Positions 45,231 to 55,240 of a stretch of DNA of 64,000 nt are shown in pieces. The stretch's first letter is position 1. Every line of letters begins with the position of its first letter. The notes below the pieces were generated by a model. The model saw nothing but the letters and a program-made list of their open reading frames with translations, ran no database searches and had not been told where the DNA came from. A program made the position numbers and the translations under genes. Origin of the DNA: Caldicellulosiruptor naganoensis. GTDB taxonomy: Bacteria > Bacillota > Thermoanaerobacteria > Caldicellulosiruptorales > Caldicellulosiruptoraceae. The DNA is taken from assembly GCF_026914285.1 (NCBI RefSeq), contig NZ_CP113864.1, positions 1,147,001-1,211,000 of the forward strand, in the 5' to 3' direction.

Positions 45231-46115
45231 ATGGAAGCTCTTATAGATTGTATTCACTGTTATTTAAAACAGGCTATTTCATGTATGGAGATGGTAAATA
45301 TACCTGATGAAGAAAAAAGAAAAGTACTGTATGAGCTTATGGATTTTATAAAAACCTTGGACCCTGAAGCATCACCAGCTTATAATTCATCACTTGTTTT
45401 ACTTAAGACGTATGAAATTATAAAAAGCGAAGATCCATACTACTATGCTAAAAAGCAGTCTAATGCCTTGGCACTTGAGCTTTATGAAGATGTAAAGAAA
45501 AGGGTTTTCAATACAGATGATCCTCTTTACAACGCTTTAAAGGCGGCTGTAGCAGGAAATGTAATTGATTTAGGTATAAAAAGAGATTTTGATGTTAAAA
45601 GCGAGCTTTCTCATGCTTTTGAATTTGGTTTTTCAATAGACGACTATCTTTTGTTAAAGAATAAGATTCAAGACGGCAAAGATATTGTAATTGCTGGAGA
45701 CAACGCAGGAGAGATTGTCTTTGACAAGATTTTAGTAGAAGTACTGAACCAAATGGGCAAGAATGTATACTATATAGTAAAGACAAAGCCTATCCTGAAT
45801 GATTCAACATTGGAAGATGCAAAAGAAGTTGGGATGGACAAAATTGCAAATGTTGTTGATACAGGAGTAGGAATTTTGGGTATTCCTAAGGACAAAGTAT
45901 CTTCACAAGTTAAACAATTAATCTTAAGTGCTGATATTATAATCTCAAAAGGTCAAGCAAACTTTGAATCCATAGATGAGTTTGAGGAAATTCAAGGCAA
46001 TGTATTTTATCTTCTCAAGATTAAATGTGAATTCTTGGCTAAAAAACTTGGTTTTAAACTTGGAGATTTAGTGCTGATTAATGGTGAAAACGTAAGAAAA
46101 AGAAAATTAGCATGA
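45231..46115 (+). CDS. DUF89 family damage-control phosphatase
   Basis: A 294-residue metal-dependent phosphatase of the ARMT1-like (DUF89) family, whose members dephosphorylate damaged or excess phosphometabolites such as sugar phosphates and 4'-phosphopantetheine. CIHCYLKQA near the N-terminus and the metal-binding IVIAGDNAGEIVFDKIL (about 163-179) with ISKGQANFES are present. ATG 45231 has AAAGGAG about 12 bases upstream. It is convergent with the deacetylase gene. Confidence 0.88.
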   Translation: MEALIDCIHCYLKQAISCMEMVNIPDEEKRKVLYELMDFIKTLDPEASPAYNSSLVLLKTYEIIKSEDPYYYAKKQSNALALELYEDVKKRVFNTDDPLYNALKAAVAGNVIDLGIKRDFDVKSELSHAFEFGFSIDDYLLLKNKIQDGKDIVIAGDNAGEIVFDKILVEVLNQMGKNVYYIVKTKPILNDSTLEDAKEVGMDKIANVVDTGVGILGIPKDKVSSQVKQLILSADIIISKGQANFESIDEFEEIQGNVFYLLKIKCEFLAKKLGFKLGDLVLINGENVRKRKLA

Positions 46116-46123
46116 ACTAAAAA

Positions 46124-47446
46124 CTATTTTGAATATTCTTTTTTGTGAAATTCAAAGTTTCTTTTATCTTGTAAGATTATGTGAGAAAAACTGCCAATGT
46201 CAGTAGTAGCAAAAAGTTTATATCCCTCATCATAGCACTCATCACAGGCATCATGTGGTATTGTAATCGCAAAGACCCTATAGTTTAAACAATATGATTC
46301 AATAGTTATAAGTCCTGAGCACTTGTTACAAATTTTAATACTCTCAAGCTGCTGTTCTAAAAATCCCATGGTGTCATAGTATATCGATTTTTTCCGTGTA
46401 AAATATTTCTGGTATTTTTTCTTGAGATCATGCTCAGTCTGCTCTTTGTTTTTCCATATAGTGTATACATTTTCACACAATCTTTTAATGTATTCACTTA
46501 TTTTTGTCGATTGCCTTAACTTTTCGTAGTCATAGTCAGGCTCTTTAATATTAGAGTAATCAATACCAGCAAGGGCAAATATTATGCCGAGATTAACATA
46601 AGGTAAAGCACTTTCGACAGAGTAGCCACCTTCTAACACCGAAATATGAGGATTTAATTTTTCGGTGAGTTTAGCATAGCCTTGTGCTGAAAAGTTCATA
46701 TTTGTCAAAGGGTCGGAGTAGTGATTATCTTGTCCAGCTGAATTTATGATAATCTCAGGTTTAAATTCTTCTAAGATAGGGAGGATCAAATTTTCCAAAC
46801 AATACAAAAATCCCTCATCTGAAGTATAAGGTGGCAAAGGCAAATTGAGAGTGTACCCAATTGCAGCTGGGCCGCCTATTTCGTTTGTAAAACCACTTCC
46901 AGGATAAAGTGTTCTTCCATCTTGATGCAGGGATATAAAAAGAACATCTTTGTCGTTCCAGAATATATCCTGTGTTCCGTCGCCGTGATGACAATCTGTA
47001 TCAATGATTGCTATCTTTTTTGTTTTATGCTCTTTCCTTAAATATTCGACCATTATTGCTTCATTGTTTATTATACAAAATCCTCTGTCACCATATGTTA
47101 TTCTGTGAGCATGGTGACCAGGGGGGCGAATCAAAGCAAACCCTTTTGTAACCTCGTTTGACAAAACTTTTTTAGCTATTGTGATGCTACTGCCCGCTGC
47201 TATTTTATGTGAAATGGTTACAATCGAATCAACGTCAGGGATACAAAAGTGTGTAAGGTTTATATATTTGTCGTCAATTACTTCAGGATTGTACACAAAT
47301 ATATTCTCATAGTCAAAAAGACCTTCTTCTTCAATTTGGTCAATGGTATAAAGAAGTCTTTCTTCTCTCTCGGGATGTGTAGGTGTAATTTTCCAGTCAA
47401 AGGCAGGAAAAAGTATCAGTCCAAGTTTGTTTTGTGCTTTTTGCAT
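46124..47446 (-). CDS. Histone-deacetylase-family protein with C-terminal zinc-ribbon-like extension
   Basis: A 440-residue protein. The first 310 residues are a Zn-dependent deacetylase (AcuC/acetylpolyamine amidohydrolase type) with RPPGHHAH, DTDCHHGDGTQDIFW, YPGSGFTNEIGG and VLEGGYS. The last 130 residues form an extension with CNKC and CDEC about 36 residues apart, suggesting a zinc-binding unit. GGAGGGG precedes the ATG. Its start is 17 bases after the stop of the HyuA-like gene on the same strand, so the two are cotranscribed. The substrate is unknown. Confidence 0.88.
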   Translation of the reverse strand: MQKAQNKLGLILFPAFDWKITPTHPEREERLLYTIDQIEEEGLFDYENIFVYNPEVIDDKYINLTHFCIPDVDSIVTISHKIAAGSSITIAKKVLSNEVTKGFALIRPPGHHAHRITYGDRGFCIINNEAIMVEYLRKEHKTKKIAIIDTDCHHGDGTQDIFWNDKDVLFISLHQDGRTLYPGSGFTNEIGGPAAIGYTLNLPLPPYTSDEGFLYCLENLILPILEEFKPEIIINSAGQDNHYSDPLTNMNFSAQGYAKLTEKLNPHISVLEGGYSVESALPYVNLGIIFALAGIDYSNIKEPDYDYEKLRQSTKISEYIKRLCENVYTIWKNKEQTEHDLKKKYQKYFTRKKSIYYDTMGFLEQQLESIKICNKCSGLITIESYCLNYRVFAITIPHDACDECYDEGYKLFATTDIGSFSHIILQDKRNFEFHKKEYSK

Positions 47447-47462
47447 TATTAAACCCCTCCAT

Positions 47463-49103
47463 TTATTTTAATTCTTGCAATTTGGGCTTTAGCTGTGCTT
47501 TAATCTTAATTATCTTTCCACAATACCTAAGGTTTCTAATCATGTTAAATGAATTCTCCTCGATAATTTCTATCTCCTCAGCCGAAAGAGCATCCCCTGC
47601 TTCTATGATCTTATTTATCAGAAAATCCTTTGCTTGGGCAGGAGTAAAATCTATATCAACACTTTCACACTTATTCAGTTCAGGTATATAAACTTTTCCT
47701 TGCTGAGTGTCTGCAATCAAATTATATTCTCTTGAGACTGATCCGAGTGCGCACCCTATTGCGTTTGCCACCATATAATATTGAGGAACTTCTACCCTGA
47801 TTTTTAACTTTTTTTCTAAGTGTTCCCTAATCAAATCAGCAGCCCCACCAATCACAATTGCCTTTTCTGGAGCAAATTTCTCACCGTATAAGAGTTTTTG
47901 GATTGTATATACAGGGGCGGAGTTAATGTACTCAATACCTTCTTTTATTTTCTTGGAGATTGCATTTAAAGCTATTTCTAATACTTCATTACAAAAAAGT
48001 GTAAGGGACATATTCACTTTTTTGGATAAGTTCATAAGTCGAGTTTGAAGCTTATTATCTAAACAAGAAGAGTTTGTTGAGTACAGTAGCACGTCAGAAA
48101 AGGTTACAACGTTTTCCCTATCAGTTGCATAAGATTTTACAGTTTCAGGGCCAACTGAGATAGAATCTTCAACTTTTACAATACTGTCGCCACCAATTCC
48201 CACAGACCTTGAATAAATAGCACGCACTAAAGTAGGATAATTTCCTATTGTTGCTCCATACTGCTCTAAGACAAATTGGCCGTTACATACAAATGAAATA
48301 TCAGTAGTGGTTCCACCAATGTCGATTATAACTGCATTTGAGATGGGTTTTGATAAGATATAACCCCCTTGTGCTGAAGCAGCGGGTCCTGACAGAATCG
48401 AGAAAATAGGAAATTCTTTTAAATTTTCTAAATTGATAATTCCACCATCTGGTTTTTGAATGAACACTATTTCAGTAGGTAAATTCTTTTCTTTCAAGAA
48501 TTCTAAAATAGCACTATAAAGAAGCTTAAAACTGCTATAAACAGCTGAATTTAGATATGTTGAGAATACTCTTCGCGGAAAGTTCAGTTTGCCAGAAATC
48601 CTGTGGCCTAAGGAAATAAACTCAAAACAATGCTTTTTAACAATATCATATATTTCATTCTCGTGTTTTGGATTTCTCACAGAGAACTTACAAGCAATTC
48701 CTACGTTTCTTATTGAGAACTTTTTAAATTCTGAGACTGCTTTTTCTACTGTATGAGGAGAAAAACTTTTAACTTCAATACCTCTGTTGTTTATGTAACC
48801 ATCGACCAAAACATTAGCATCTGCACACATAAGAAAATCTGGATTTGCTCCGATACCGTTTTCGATTATCATTCCAACTTTGTCAAGTTTGTTTTGAACA
48901 ATTGCATTTGTGGTAATTGTAGTACTGAGCACAATACGATTAAGAGTTGAGATATGATCTTTTGTTATAAATTCTTCTAAGCTTGTCAATATAGACGAAA
49001 GAACGTCATGGCCAAGTTCAAATTTTTTATAATCAACAACTTTGTTATTTTCAATTGCAACAATGTCGATATTTGTTCCGCCCACATCAAGACCAATTAT
49101 CAT
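47463..49103 (-). CDS. Hydantoinase/oxoprolinase (HyuA) family protein
   Basis: A 546-residue ATP-dependent ASKHA-fold protein related to hydantoinase A and 5-oxoprolinase. The N-terminus MIIGLDVGGTNIDIVAI and the phosphate-binding VIIDIGGTTTDISFV (about 280) are typical, with VGIGGDSIVKV further on. It is shorter than full HyuA (about 650-700), and no HyuB partner is nearby. It is the first gene of the operon with the deacetylase. Substrate is unknown. Confidence 0.87.
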   Translation of the reverse strand: MIIGLDVGGTNIDIVAIENNKVVDYKKFELGHDVLSSILTSLEEFITKDHISTLNRIVLSTTITTNAIVQNKLDKVGMIIENGIGANPDFLMCADANVLVDGYINNRGIEVKSFSPHTVEKAVSEFKKFSIRNVGIACKFSVRNPKHENEIYDIVKKHCFEFISLGHRISGKLNFPRRVFSTYLNSAVYSSFKLLYSAILEFLKEKNLPTEIVFIQKPDGGIINLENLKEFPIFSILSGPAASAQGGYILSKPISNAVIIDIGGTTTDISFVCNGQFVLEQYGATIGNYPTLVRAIYSRSVGIGGDSIVKVEDSISVGPETVKSYATDRENVVTFSDVLLYSTNSSCLDNKLQTRLMNLSKKVNMSLTLFCNEVLEIALNAISKKIKEGIEYINSAPVYTIQKLLYGEKFAPEKAIVIGGAADLIREHLEKKLKIRVEVPQYYMVANAIGCALGSVSREYNLIADTQQGKVYIPELNKCESVDIDFTPAQAKDFLINKIIEAGDALSAEEIEIIEENSFNMIRNLRYCGKIIKIKAQLKPKLQELK

Positions 49104-49156
49104 TTTAGATTCACCTGCTTTTTAAGATGGTGTACAATTATTATTATAACCCTTTC

Positions 49157-49186
49157 TTGATTTTATGGGTAAAAATACTTTAAAAT
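49157..49186 (+). promoter_or_regulatory. Promoter of the yicC-remA-gmk operon
   Basis: TTGATT (49157-49162), 18 bases, TAAAAT (49181-49186). Confidence 0.55.
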
Positions 49187-49248
49187 AGATAATGCAAAAA
49201 GTTTTTGCACTTTGTCTTAAATATTTTGAAAGGAATGATTCTGCTGCA

Positions 49249-50130
49249 ATGATTAAAAGCATGACAGGTTATGGTGGTTCAAAGCAGATTATAAACCTAA
49301 GAGAGTATTCAGTTGACATAAGGAGTGTAAACCATAGATATTTAGAGATAAACTTGAAAGTACCAAAAGAATTTGTAAAGTTTGAGAGTGAGATAAAAAA
49401 TCTTATCTCAAAATATATTTCGCGAGGAAAAGTTGATGTCTATGTAAGTTTTAAAAGTTTTAGCGAAAAAGATTACAGAATAATACCTAATTTAGGGCTG
49501 CTCAAGCAGTATTTAGAAGCGATAAATGTTGTTAGAGAGAACTTTGCTGAGGTTCAAGATGATTTTAGCTTGTCAACTTTCATAAAGCTTCCGGATGCAC
49601 TTGTCATTGAAAATCAGGAACTTGACAGTGATATAATAAAAAATGAGCTATTAAGTTGTATTGAGGATGCGGTAAAAAGCCTTGATAATATGAGAAAGAC
49701 TGAGGGCGAAAATTTAAAAAAAGACATATTACAAAGAATTGAAAAGATAAAAGAGATAATTCAGACTATAGAGCAATATTCAGCTTCCCTGGTAGAGAAT
49801 TACCGTGAAAAACTTTATAAAAGAATAAGCGAATACTTTGACATAAAAAACATAGACGAGAACAGGCTGATGTTGGAAATAACCCTCTTTGCTGACAAGA
49901 GTGATATCACAGAAGAATTAGTAAGGCTAAAAAGTCATATAAATCAGTTTGTTGGGTGTATAGAAGAAGGTGGAGTTGTTGGTAAAAAGCTTGATTTTAT
50001 TGTCCAGGAGATGAACAGGGAGGCAAATACAATTGGTGCAAAGTCTATAATCTATGAGATTTCAAGTTGTGTTGTTAGCTTAAAAGATGAGCTTGAAAAA
50101 ATCCGTGAACAAGTTCAAAATATTGAGTAG
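49249..50130 (+). CDS. YicC family endoribonuclease
   Basis: A 293-residue YicC/YloC family protein; homologues are endoribonucleases implicated in small-RNA and mRNA turnover. The N-terminus MIKSMTGYGG is the canonical family start, so ATG 49249 is used although the frame is open upstream. RSVNHRYLEINLKVPKEF and the C-terminal KLDFIVQEMNREANTIGAKS are conserved. It is followed by remA and gmk as in many Bacillota. Confidence 0.93.
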   Translation: MIKSMTGYGGSKQIINLREYSVDIRSVNHRYLEINLKVPKEFVKFESEIKNLISKYISRGKVDVYVSFKSFSEKDYRIIPNLGLLKQYLEAINVVRENFAEVQDDFSLSTFIKLPDALVIENQELDSDIIKNELLSCIEDAVKSLDNMRKTEGENLKKDILQRIEKIKEIIQTIEQYSASLVENYREKLYKRISEYFDIKNIDENRLMLEITLFADKSDITEELVRLKSHINQFVGCIEEGGVVGKKLDFIVQEMNREANTIGAKSIIYEISSCVVSLKDELEKIREQVQNIE

Positions 50131-50142
50131 AGGTGAGTTTCT

Positions 50143-50448
50143 TTGAGTAACAGTGGTAATATAAAGCTTATTAACATTGGATTTGGAAATATTGTTTCAG
50201 CAAACAGGCTGATTGCAATTGTCAGTCCTGACTCTGCACCAATAAAGAGAATAATCCAAGAAGCAAGAGAAAGAGGAATGCTAATTGATGCGACATACGG
50301 GAGAAGAACAAGAGCTGTTATTATAACAGATTCTGACCATGTGATATTGTCAGCTGTCCAGCCAGAAACTGTTGCACACAGAGTAATAGAGCCTGAAGAA
50401 GATTTTGAGGAAGATATTGATGTTGATGATGAGGTTGACAAAAAATGA
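50143..50448 (+). CDS. remA: RemA/DUF370 family DNA-binding regulator
   Basis: A 101-residue protein. RemA of Bacillus activates matrix and osmoprotection genes by binding DNA as a ring. The conserved core [20 protein letters not shown] with [20 protein letters not shown] is present, followed by an acidic tail longer than usual. It starts at TTG 50143 after GAGGTGAG and overlaps gmk by four bases. Confidence 0.93.
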   Translation: MSNSGNIKLINIGFGNIVSANRLIAIVSPDSAPIKRIIQEARERGMLIDATYGRRTRAVIITDSDHVILSAVQPETVAHRVIEPEEDFEEDIDVDDEVDKK

Positions 50449-51044
50449 AAGAAGGGCTTTTAATCGTTATATCAGGTCCAGCAGGTGTTGGAAAAGGTAC
50501 AGTTGTTGGTAGACTTTTAGAGAGAAATCCTAATATTAAACTTTCAATTTCAAAGACCACAAGAAAACCAAGACCTGATGAAAAAGAAGGTATCAGCTAT
50601 TTTTTTGTCTCCAGGGAACAATTTGAAGATGATATAAAAAATGATAATTTGTTAGAATATGCTGAGTATAACAACAATTATTACGGCACACCTAAGGATT
50701 TTGTTTTAGAGACATTGAAGAAAGGTTTTGATGTAATATTGGAGATTGAAACACAGGGTGCGTTGAAAATCAAGTCTAAATTTGAAGATGCAGTACTCAT
50801 ATTCATGCTACCACCGTCTATGCAAGAGTTGTATAACAGGCTCAAGAAAAGAGCAACAGAGACCGAAGAGGAGATCGAGGCAAGAATGAATATTGCAAGA
50901 GGTGAAATCAAGCTTTTGCCAAAGTATGACTATTGTGTTGTAAATGATGATGTTGATAAAGCTGTTGAAGCAATTGAAAAGATTATTGAAGTAGAGAAAC
51001 TTAAAACAAGAAGATTTGACATACAAAGTTTTTTAAAGGAGTGA
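50445..51044 (+). CDS. gmk: Guanylate kinase
   Basis: Gmk (199 residues) phosphorylates GMP to GDP. The P-loop is [12 protein letters not shown] (about 10-21), followed by [28 protein letters not shown] and [10 protein letters not shown]. The lid and C-terminal helix are normal. It is translationally coupled to remA and seven bases before rpoZ. Confidence 0.97.
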   Translation: MKEGLLIVISGPAGVGKGTVVGRLLERNPNIKLSISKTTRKPRPDEKEGISYFFVSREQFEDDIKNDNLLEYAEYNNNYYGTPKDFVLETLKKGFDVILEIETQGALKIKSKFEDAVLIFMLPPSMQELYNRLKKRATETEEEIEARMNIARGEIKLLPKYDYCVVNDDVDKAVEAIEKIIEVEKLKTRRFDIQSFLKE

Positions 51045-51050
51045 GATAGG

Positions 51051-51281
51051 ATGTTACTTCGACCTGGGCTTAATGAACTTTTGCAGTATGTAGACAATAA
51101 ATATACACTCTCTGTGCTTGTTGCAAAACGTGCAAGACAGCTTTTAGAACAGGCTCAGAAAAAAATGGATTTAAATTTAAATTCTGACAAATATGTCACA
51201 ATGGCAGTAAATGAAACTGCTTCTGGCAAAATTTCCTACAAGTATATAAAGCCGGTGAAAAAGAATGAGTCTAAAAAATAA
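51051..51281 (+). CDS. rpoZ: RNA polymerase omega subunit
   Basis: Omega (76 residues) helps assemble beta-prime. LLRPGLNELLQYVDNKYTLS, VLVAKRARQL and KYVTMAVNETASGKISY are the family landmarks. It overlaps coaBC by 17 bases. Confidence 0.95.
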   Translation: MLLRPGLNELLQYVDNKYTLSVLVAKRARQLLEQAQKKMDLNLNSDKYVTMAVNETASGKISYKYIKPVKKNESKK

Positions 51282-52476
51282 AAATGTGTTGATTGGAATA
51301 TGTGGTGGTATAGCAGCGTATAAAGTGTGCGAGTTAATCAGGCTTTTGAGAAAACTTGAAGCTAATGTTAAGATAATTATGACTCAAAATGCTCAAAAAT
51401 TTATAACTCCCTTGACTGTGCAAACTCTTTCTCAAAACAGAGTTTATCTTGACACCTTTGAAAGCGAGTATTCCTATGATATAGAGCATATATCTTTGAC
51501 AAACTGGGCAGATATCTTAATTGTAGCACCTGCAACAGCAAATATCATTGGCAAATTTGCAAATGGTATTGCCGATGATCTTTTATCAACCACCTTTTTG
51601 GCTTTCAATAAGCCCATTTTGGTTGTTCCTGCAATGAATTCGAACATGTTTGAAAATAGGATTGTTCAGGCAAATATACAAAAGCTGAAACAGATGGGTA
51701 TAAATGTTTTAGAGCCTGATGCAGGACTTTTAGCCTGTGGAGTGTATGGTAAAGGACGTTATCCTGAAAACCAGAAAATTATAATCGAAATTGAAAGACT
51801 GCTTGAAAAAAAAGATTTAGAAGGCAAAAGCATTCTCATCACAGCAGGGCCAACAAGAGAATACTTAGACCCTGTGAGGTTTATTTCTAACAGGTCGTCA
51901 GGTAAAATGGGGTTTGCGTTAGCAGAAGAAGCCTATAAAAGAGGTGCAAAAGTTACACTAATATCAGGTCCAGTAAACATTCAGACCTATGCAGATATCA
52001 AAATAATCAATGTTGAAACAGCTTCTCAGATGTACGATGAAGTAAAAAAGATGAAAGATGAGCATGATATACTAATATTCTCTGCTGCAGTTGCAGACTT
52101 CAGACCAAAAAACTTTAAAGAGTCAAAGATAAAAAAAGACCAGTGGCAAAATCTTCATATTGAACTTGAAAAAAACCCTGATATTTTAAAATATGCTGGA
52201 GAGACTAAAAAAGATTGGCAAATTGTTGTTGGATTTTCAGCCGAGACAGAAAATGTAGTTGAAAATTCTCAAAAAAAACTTTATGAAAAAAATGCAGATT
52301 TAATTGTTGCCAACAATGTTTTACAAGAAGGTGCTGGATTTGATGTGGATACGAACATAGTGACACTCATATCAAAGGATAAGATTTTGGAATTTTCCAA
52401 ACTTACTAAAAGAGAAGTGGCAAGTAAAATATTTGACTTCATAGTGGATTACCTCTGCAGAAAGGAGCAGAGGTAA
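51265..52476 (+). CDS. coaBC: Bifunctional phosphopantothenoylcysteine decarboxylase/synthetase
   Basis: CoaBC (403 residues) couples cysteine to 4'-phosphopantothenate and then decarboxylates the product in CoA synthesis. The CoaC flavoprotein half (about 1-180) has the catalytic His in YDIEHISLTNWAD, VVPAMNSNMFEN and ACGVYGKGR. The CoaB half (about 190-400) has ITAGPTREYLDPVRFISNRS and FSAAVADFRP. The order rpoZ-coaBC-priA is conserved in Bacillota. Confidence 0.97.
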   Translation: MSLKNKNVLIGICGGIAAYKVCELIRLLRKLEANVKIIMTQNAQKFITPLTVQTLSQNRVYLDTFESEYSYDIEHISLTNWADILIVAPATANIIGKFANGIADDLLSTTFLAFNKPILVVPAMNSNMFENRIVQANIQKLKQMGINVLEPDAGLLACGVYGKGRYPENQKIIIEIERLLEKKDLEGKSILITAGPTREYLDPVRFISNRSSGKMGFALAEEAYKRGAKVTLISGPVNIQTYADIKIINVETASQMYDEVKKMKDEHDILIFSAAVADFRPKNFKESKIKKDQWQNLHIELEKNPDILKYAGETKKDWQIVVGFSAETENVVENSQKKLYEKNADLIVANNVLQEGAGFDVDTNIVTLISKDKILEFSKLTKREVASKIFDFIVDYLCRKEQR

Positions 52477-52502
52477 TACTTTTAATGGGTGGAGTTTTGA
52501 GA

Positions 52503-54671
52503 ATGATTGCTGAGGTGTGTATTAATTATCAAGATGCAAACGTGGATAAGACATTTGACTATTTGGTACCAGAACATCTTGAAGAGCTTGTCGAAGTTGG
52601 TAAAAGGGTGTATGTAAACTTTGGAGTTTCGAACAGGGTTGTAGAAGGACTCATTGTCAATGTAAAAGAAGATACAAATATTGAGAAGGAAAAGCTAAAA
52701 CGCATTTTTAGTGTAATTGACAAAATCCCAGTTGTATCTGAGGAGCAAATAAAGCTTGCGTTTTCTATCCGCGATTATTATGCTCTTAAATTGGGGCAGG
52801 CGTTAGAATTGGTTATTCCACCTTTTATAAGTAATAAAGATATATACCAAATTTCTGCAAAGACTGACCAAGAGATAGATTTAGAGGGCGAATTGAAGGA
52901 GATTTACAAGAAAATTTTAAAAAGACCCATTTCGGCAAATTCAAAATTTGCAAAAGAGAACAAAGAAAAGATTATAAGTCTATTTTTAAAGGGATTACTT
53001 AAATATGAATTAAAGCCTTTAAAAAGTTTAGAAGATAAAAAGGAAAACATGTTGACAGAACCCCAATACGGGTTGACTGATGAGCAAAATAGAGCTCTTG
53101 ATGTGATAAAGACAGCTTTTGATGAAGGAGTATACAAAAACATTCTTTTATTTGGAGTAACTGGAAGTGGAAAAACAGAAGTGTATATTCAAGCAATGAA
53201 GTATGTAATCGAAAAGGGTAAAAGTGTAATCCTGATGGTACCTGAAATTTCTCTTACTCCTCAGATGATTGAAAGTGTTAAAAACAGATTAAACACTACT
53301 GTTGTTGTCTATCACAGTAAGATGAGCAGTTTACAAAGACAGATGGCATGGCTGAAATTAAAAAGCGGAGAGGCAAAGGTGGTAATTGGCCCAAGGTCAG
53401 CAATATTTGCCCCAGCAAAGGAGTTAGGTCTTATAATTGTAGATGAAGAGCATGAACCGAGCTACAAAGCTGAAAAGTCTCCCCGTATAAATGCTGTCGA
53501 GGTTGCTCAGATGAGAGCAAAGATAAATAACATTCCAGTTGTCTTAGGTTCAGCAACTCCAATGGTCGAACACTATTACTGGGCAATTTCAGGAAAGTAT
53601 CTTCTTTGTACCCTGAAGAGCAGAGTAAACATGACAATGCCGGAAGTATTTGTAGTGGATATGAAAAAGGAACTTTTAGAAGGTAACAAATCTATCTTCA
53701 GCAGGTTATTGCTATCTGAGATAGAAAAGAACTTGCAGAAGGGAGAACAGGTTTTACTTTTCTTAAACAGAAGAGGTTATTCACCTGTTGTGATATGCCG
53801 TGAATGTGGTTACGTGTATATGTGTAAAAATTGCAGCATTTCTCTTACCTATCACAAAAGTGGGTATTTGAAATGTCATTATTGTAATTATAAAGAGAAG
53901 TATACAGGTATATGTCCAAAATGTGGTAGTAAATATGTGCGCCAGTATGGAAGTGGTACTCAGAGAATTGAAGATGAGATTAAAATGTATTTCAAAGATG
54001 CTAAGATTTTACGTATGGACAAAGACACCACTACCAGAAAAGACGCTATTGAAGAAATTTTAAACAGGTTCAAGCGTAAAGAGGCTGACATATTGGTTGG
54101 AACCCAAATGATTGCAAAAGGTCTCCACTTTCCTGACTTGACTCTGGTTGGAGTGATAAATGCGGATACTATTTTGAATATGCCGGATTTTAGAAGTAAG
54201 GAAAGAACATTTCAACTTCTTACTCAAGTAGCTGGCAGAGCTGGGAGAGAAAAACAAGGGAGAGTGATAATTCAGACATTCAATCCTGATGATTACAGTA
54301 TTGTTGCAGCATCAAAGCACGACTATGAGAGCTTTTTTAGAGAAGAGATAAAACTGCGAAAAGCAATGGGGTATCCACCCTATGCATACATAGTAAATTT
54401 CGTGGTGGTATCTCAAAACGAGAAGTATGCTCAAAGAGGAATAGAAAATGTATACAGATTGCTTGAGGAATATTCGAAAACAGCAGATGCAAAAATCTAT
54501 GGACCAAGTGAAAGCCCCATTTTCAAAGTTGAGAATCAGTATAGGTATCATATTCTTGTGAAATTTAAAAAGGCTTTGCAGATGATTGATGTAGCAAATA
54601 AGATAAAAGAAAGATATAATTATAATAATGCTGAACTTATAATAGACGTCAACCCTTGGAATACACTGTAA
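52503..54671 (+). CDS. priA: Primosomal protein N' (replication restart helicase PriA)
   Basis: PriA (722 residues) reloads the replisome at stalled forks. It has the N-terminal 3'-end-binding domain, a helicase core with [11 protein letters not shown] (about 217), [18 protein letters not shown] and [11 protein letters not shown], and eight zinc-binding cysteines in [13 protein letters not shown] and [22 protein letters not shown] 52503 is preferred, with GGGTGGAG upstream. The length is normal. Confidence 0.97.
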   Translation: MIAEVCINYQDANVDKTFDYLVPEHLEELVEVGKRVYVNFGVSNRVVEGLIVNVKEDTNIEKEKLKRIFSVIDKIPVVSEEQIKLAFSIRDYYALKLGQALELVIPPFISNKDIYQISAKTDQEIDLEGELKEIYKKILKRPISANSKFAKENKEKIISLFLKGLLKYELKPLKSLEDKKENMLTEPQYGLTDEQNRALDVIKTAFDEGVYKNILLFGVTGSGKTEVYIQAMKYVIEKGKSVILMVPEISLTPQMIESVKNRLNTTVVVYHSKMSSLQRQMAWLKLKSGEAKVVIGPRSAIFAPAKELGLIIVDEEHEPSYKAEKSPRINAVEVAQMRAKINNIPVVLGSATPMVEHYYWAISGKYLLCTLKSRVNMTMPEVFVVDMKKELLEGNKSIFSRLLLSEIEKNLQKGEQVLLFLNRRGYSPVVICRECGYVYMCKNCSISLTYHKSGYLKCHYCNYKEKYTGICPKCGSKYVRQYGSGTQRIEDEIKMYFKDAKILRMDKDTTTRKDAIEEILNRFKRKEADILVGTQMIAKGLHFPDLTLVGVINADTILNMPDFRSKERTFQLLTQVAGRAGREKQGRVIIQTFNPDDYSIVAASKHDYESFFREEIKLRKAMGYPPYAYIVNFVVVSQNEKYAQRGIENVYRLLEEYSKTADAKIYGPSESPIFKVENQYRYHILVKFKKALQMIDVANKIKERYNYNNAELIIDVNPWNTL

Positions 54672-54693
54672 CAGGAGGGTAAAGAAACACAAA

Positions 54694-55194
54694 ATGGCTT
54701 TAAGAAAAATAAGAACATATGAGGATGAAATACTTCGGAAAAAATCTAAAACTGTTGAAAAATTTGATAAAAGGCTCCATGACCTTCTTGACGATATGAA
54801 AGAAACTATGTATGAAGCAAACGGAATAGGACTTGCAGCACCTCAAGTTGGGATATTAAAAAGAGCGATTGTAATTGATATAGGCGATGGAGCAATTGAG
54901 ATTGTAAATCCCATTGTAGAGCATTCTGAAGGAACTCAGATAGATATTGAAGGCTGCCTTTCTGTTCCCAATGTGTGGGGAGAAGTAGAAAGACCTAAAA
55001 AGGTGACCGTAAAGGGGCAGAATAGATACGGTGAAGAGATTGTAATTGAAGCTGAGGATTTGCTTGCACGGGCTTTGTGCCATGAGATTGACCATCTTGA
55101 TGGAGTTTTGTTTATTGACAAGGTGATAAGGTTTGTGACAGAAGAAGAGATTGAAGAAAGACGTTCAAAGGGACAAAAGATGGACTTAGAATAA
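54694..55194 (+). CDS. def: Peptide deformylase
   Basis: Def (166 residues) removes the N-formyl group from new proteins. The three active-site motifs are complete: [17 protein letters not shown] (metal Cys) and HEIDHLDG (two metal His and the catalytic Glu). It precedes fmt, the enzyme that adds the formyl group. Confidence 0.98.
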   Translation: MALRKIRTYEDEILRKKSKTVEKFDKRLHDLLDDMKETMYEANGIGLAAPQVGILKRAIVIDIGDGAIEIVNPIVEHSEGTQIDIEGCLSVPNVWGEVERPKKVTVKGQNRYGEEIVIEAEDLLARALCHEIDHLDGVLFIDKVIRFVTEEEIEERRSKGQKMDLE

Positions 55195-55240
55195 TGGTTC
55201 TAAACACACAACTATTTTCTGAAAGGAGATAGGATAGCCG

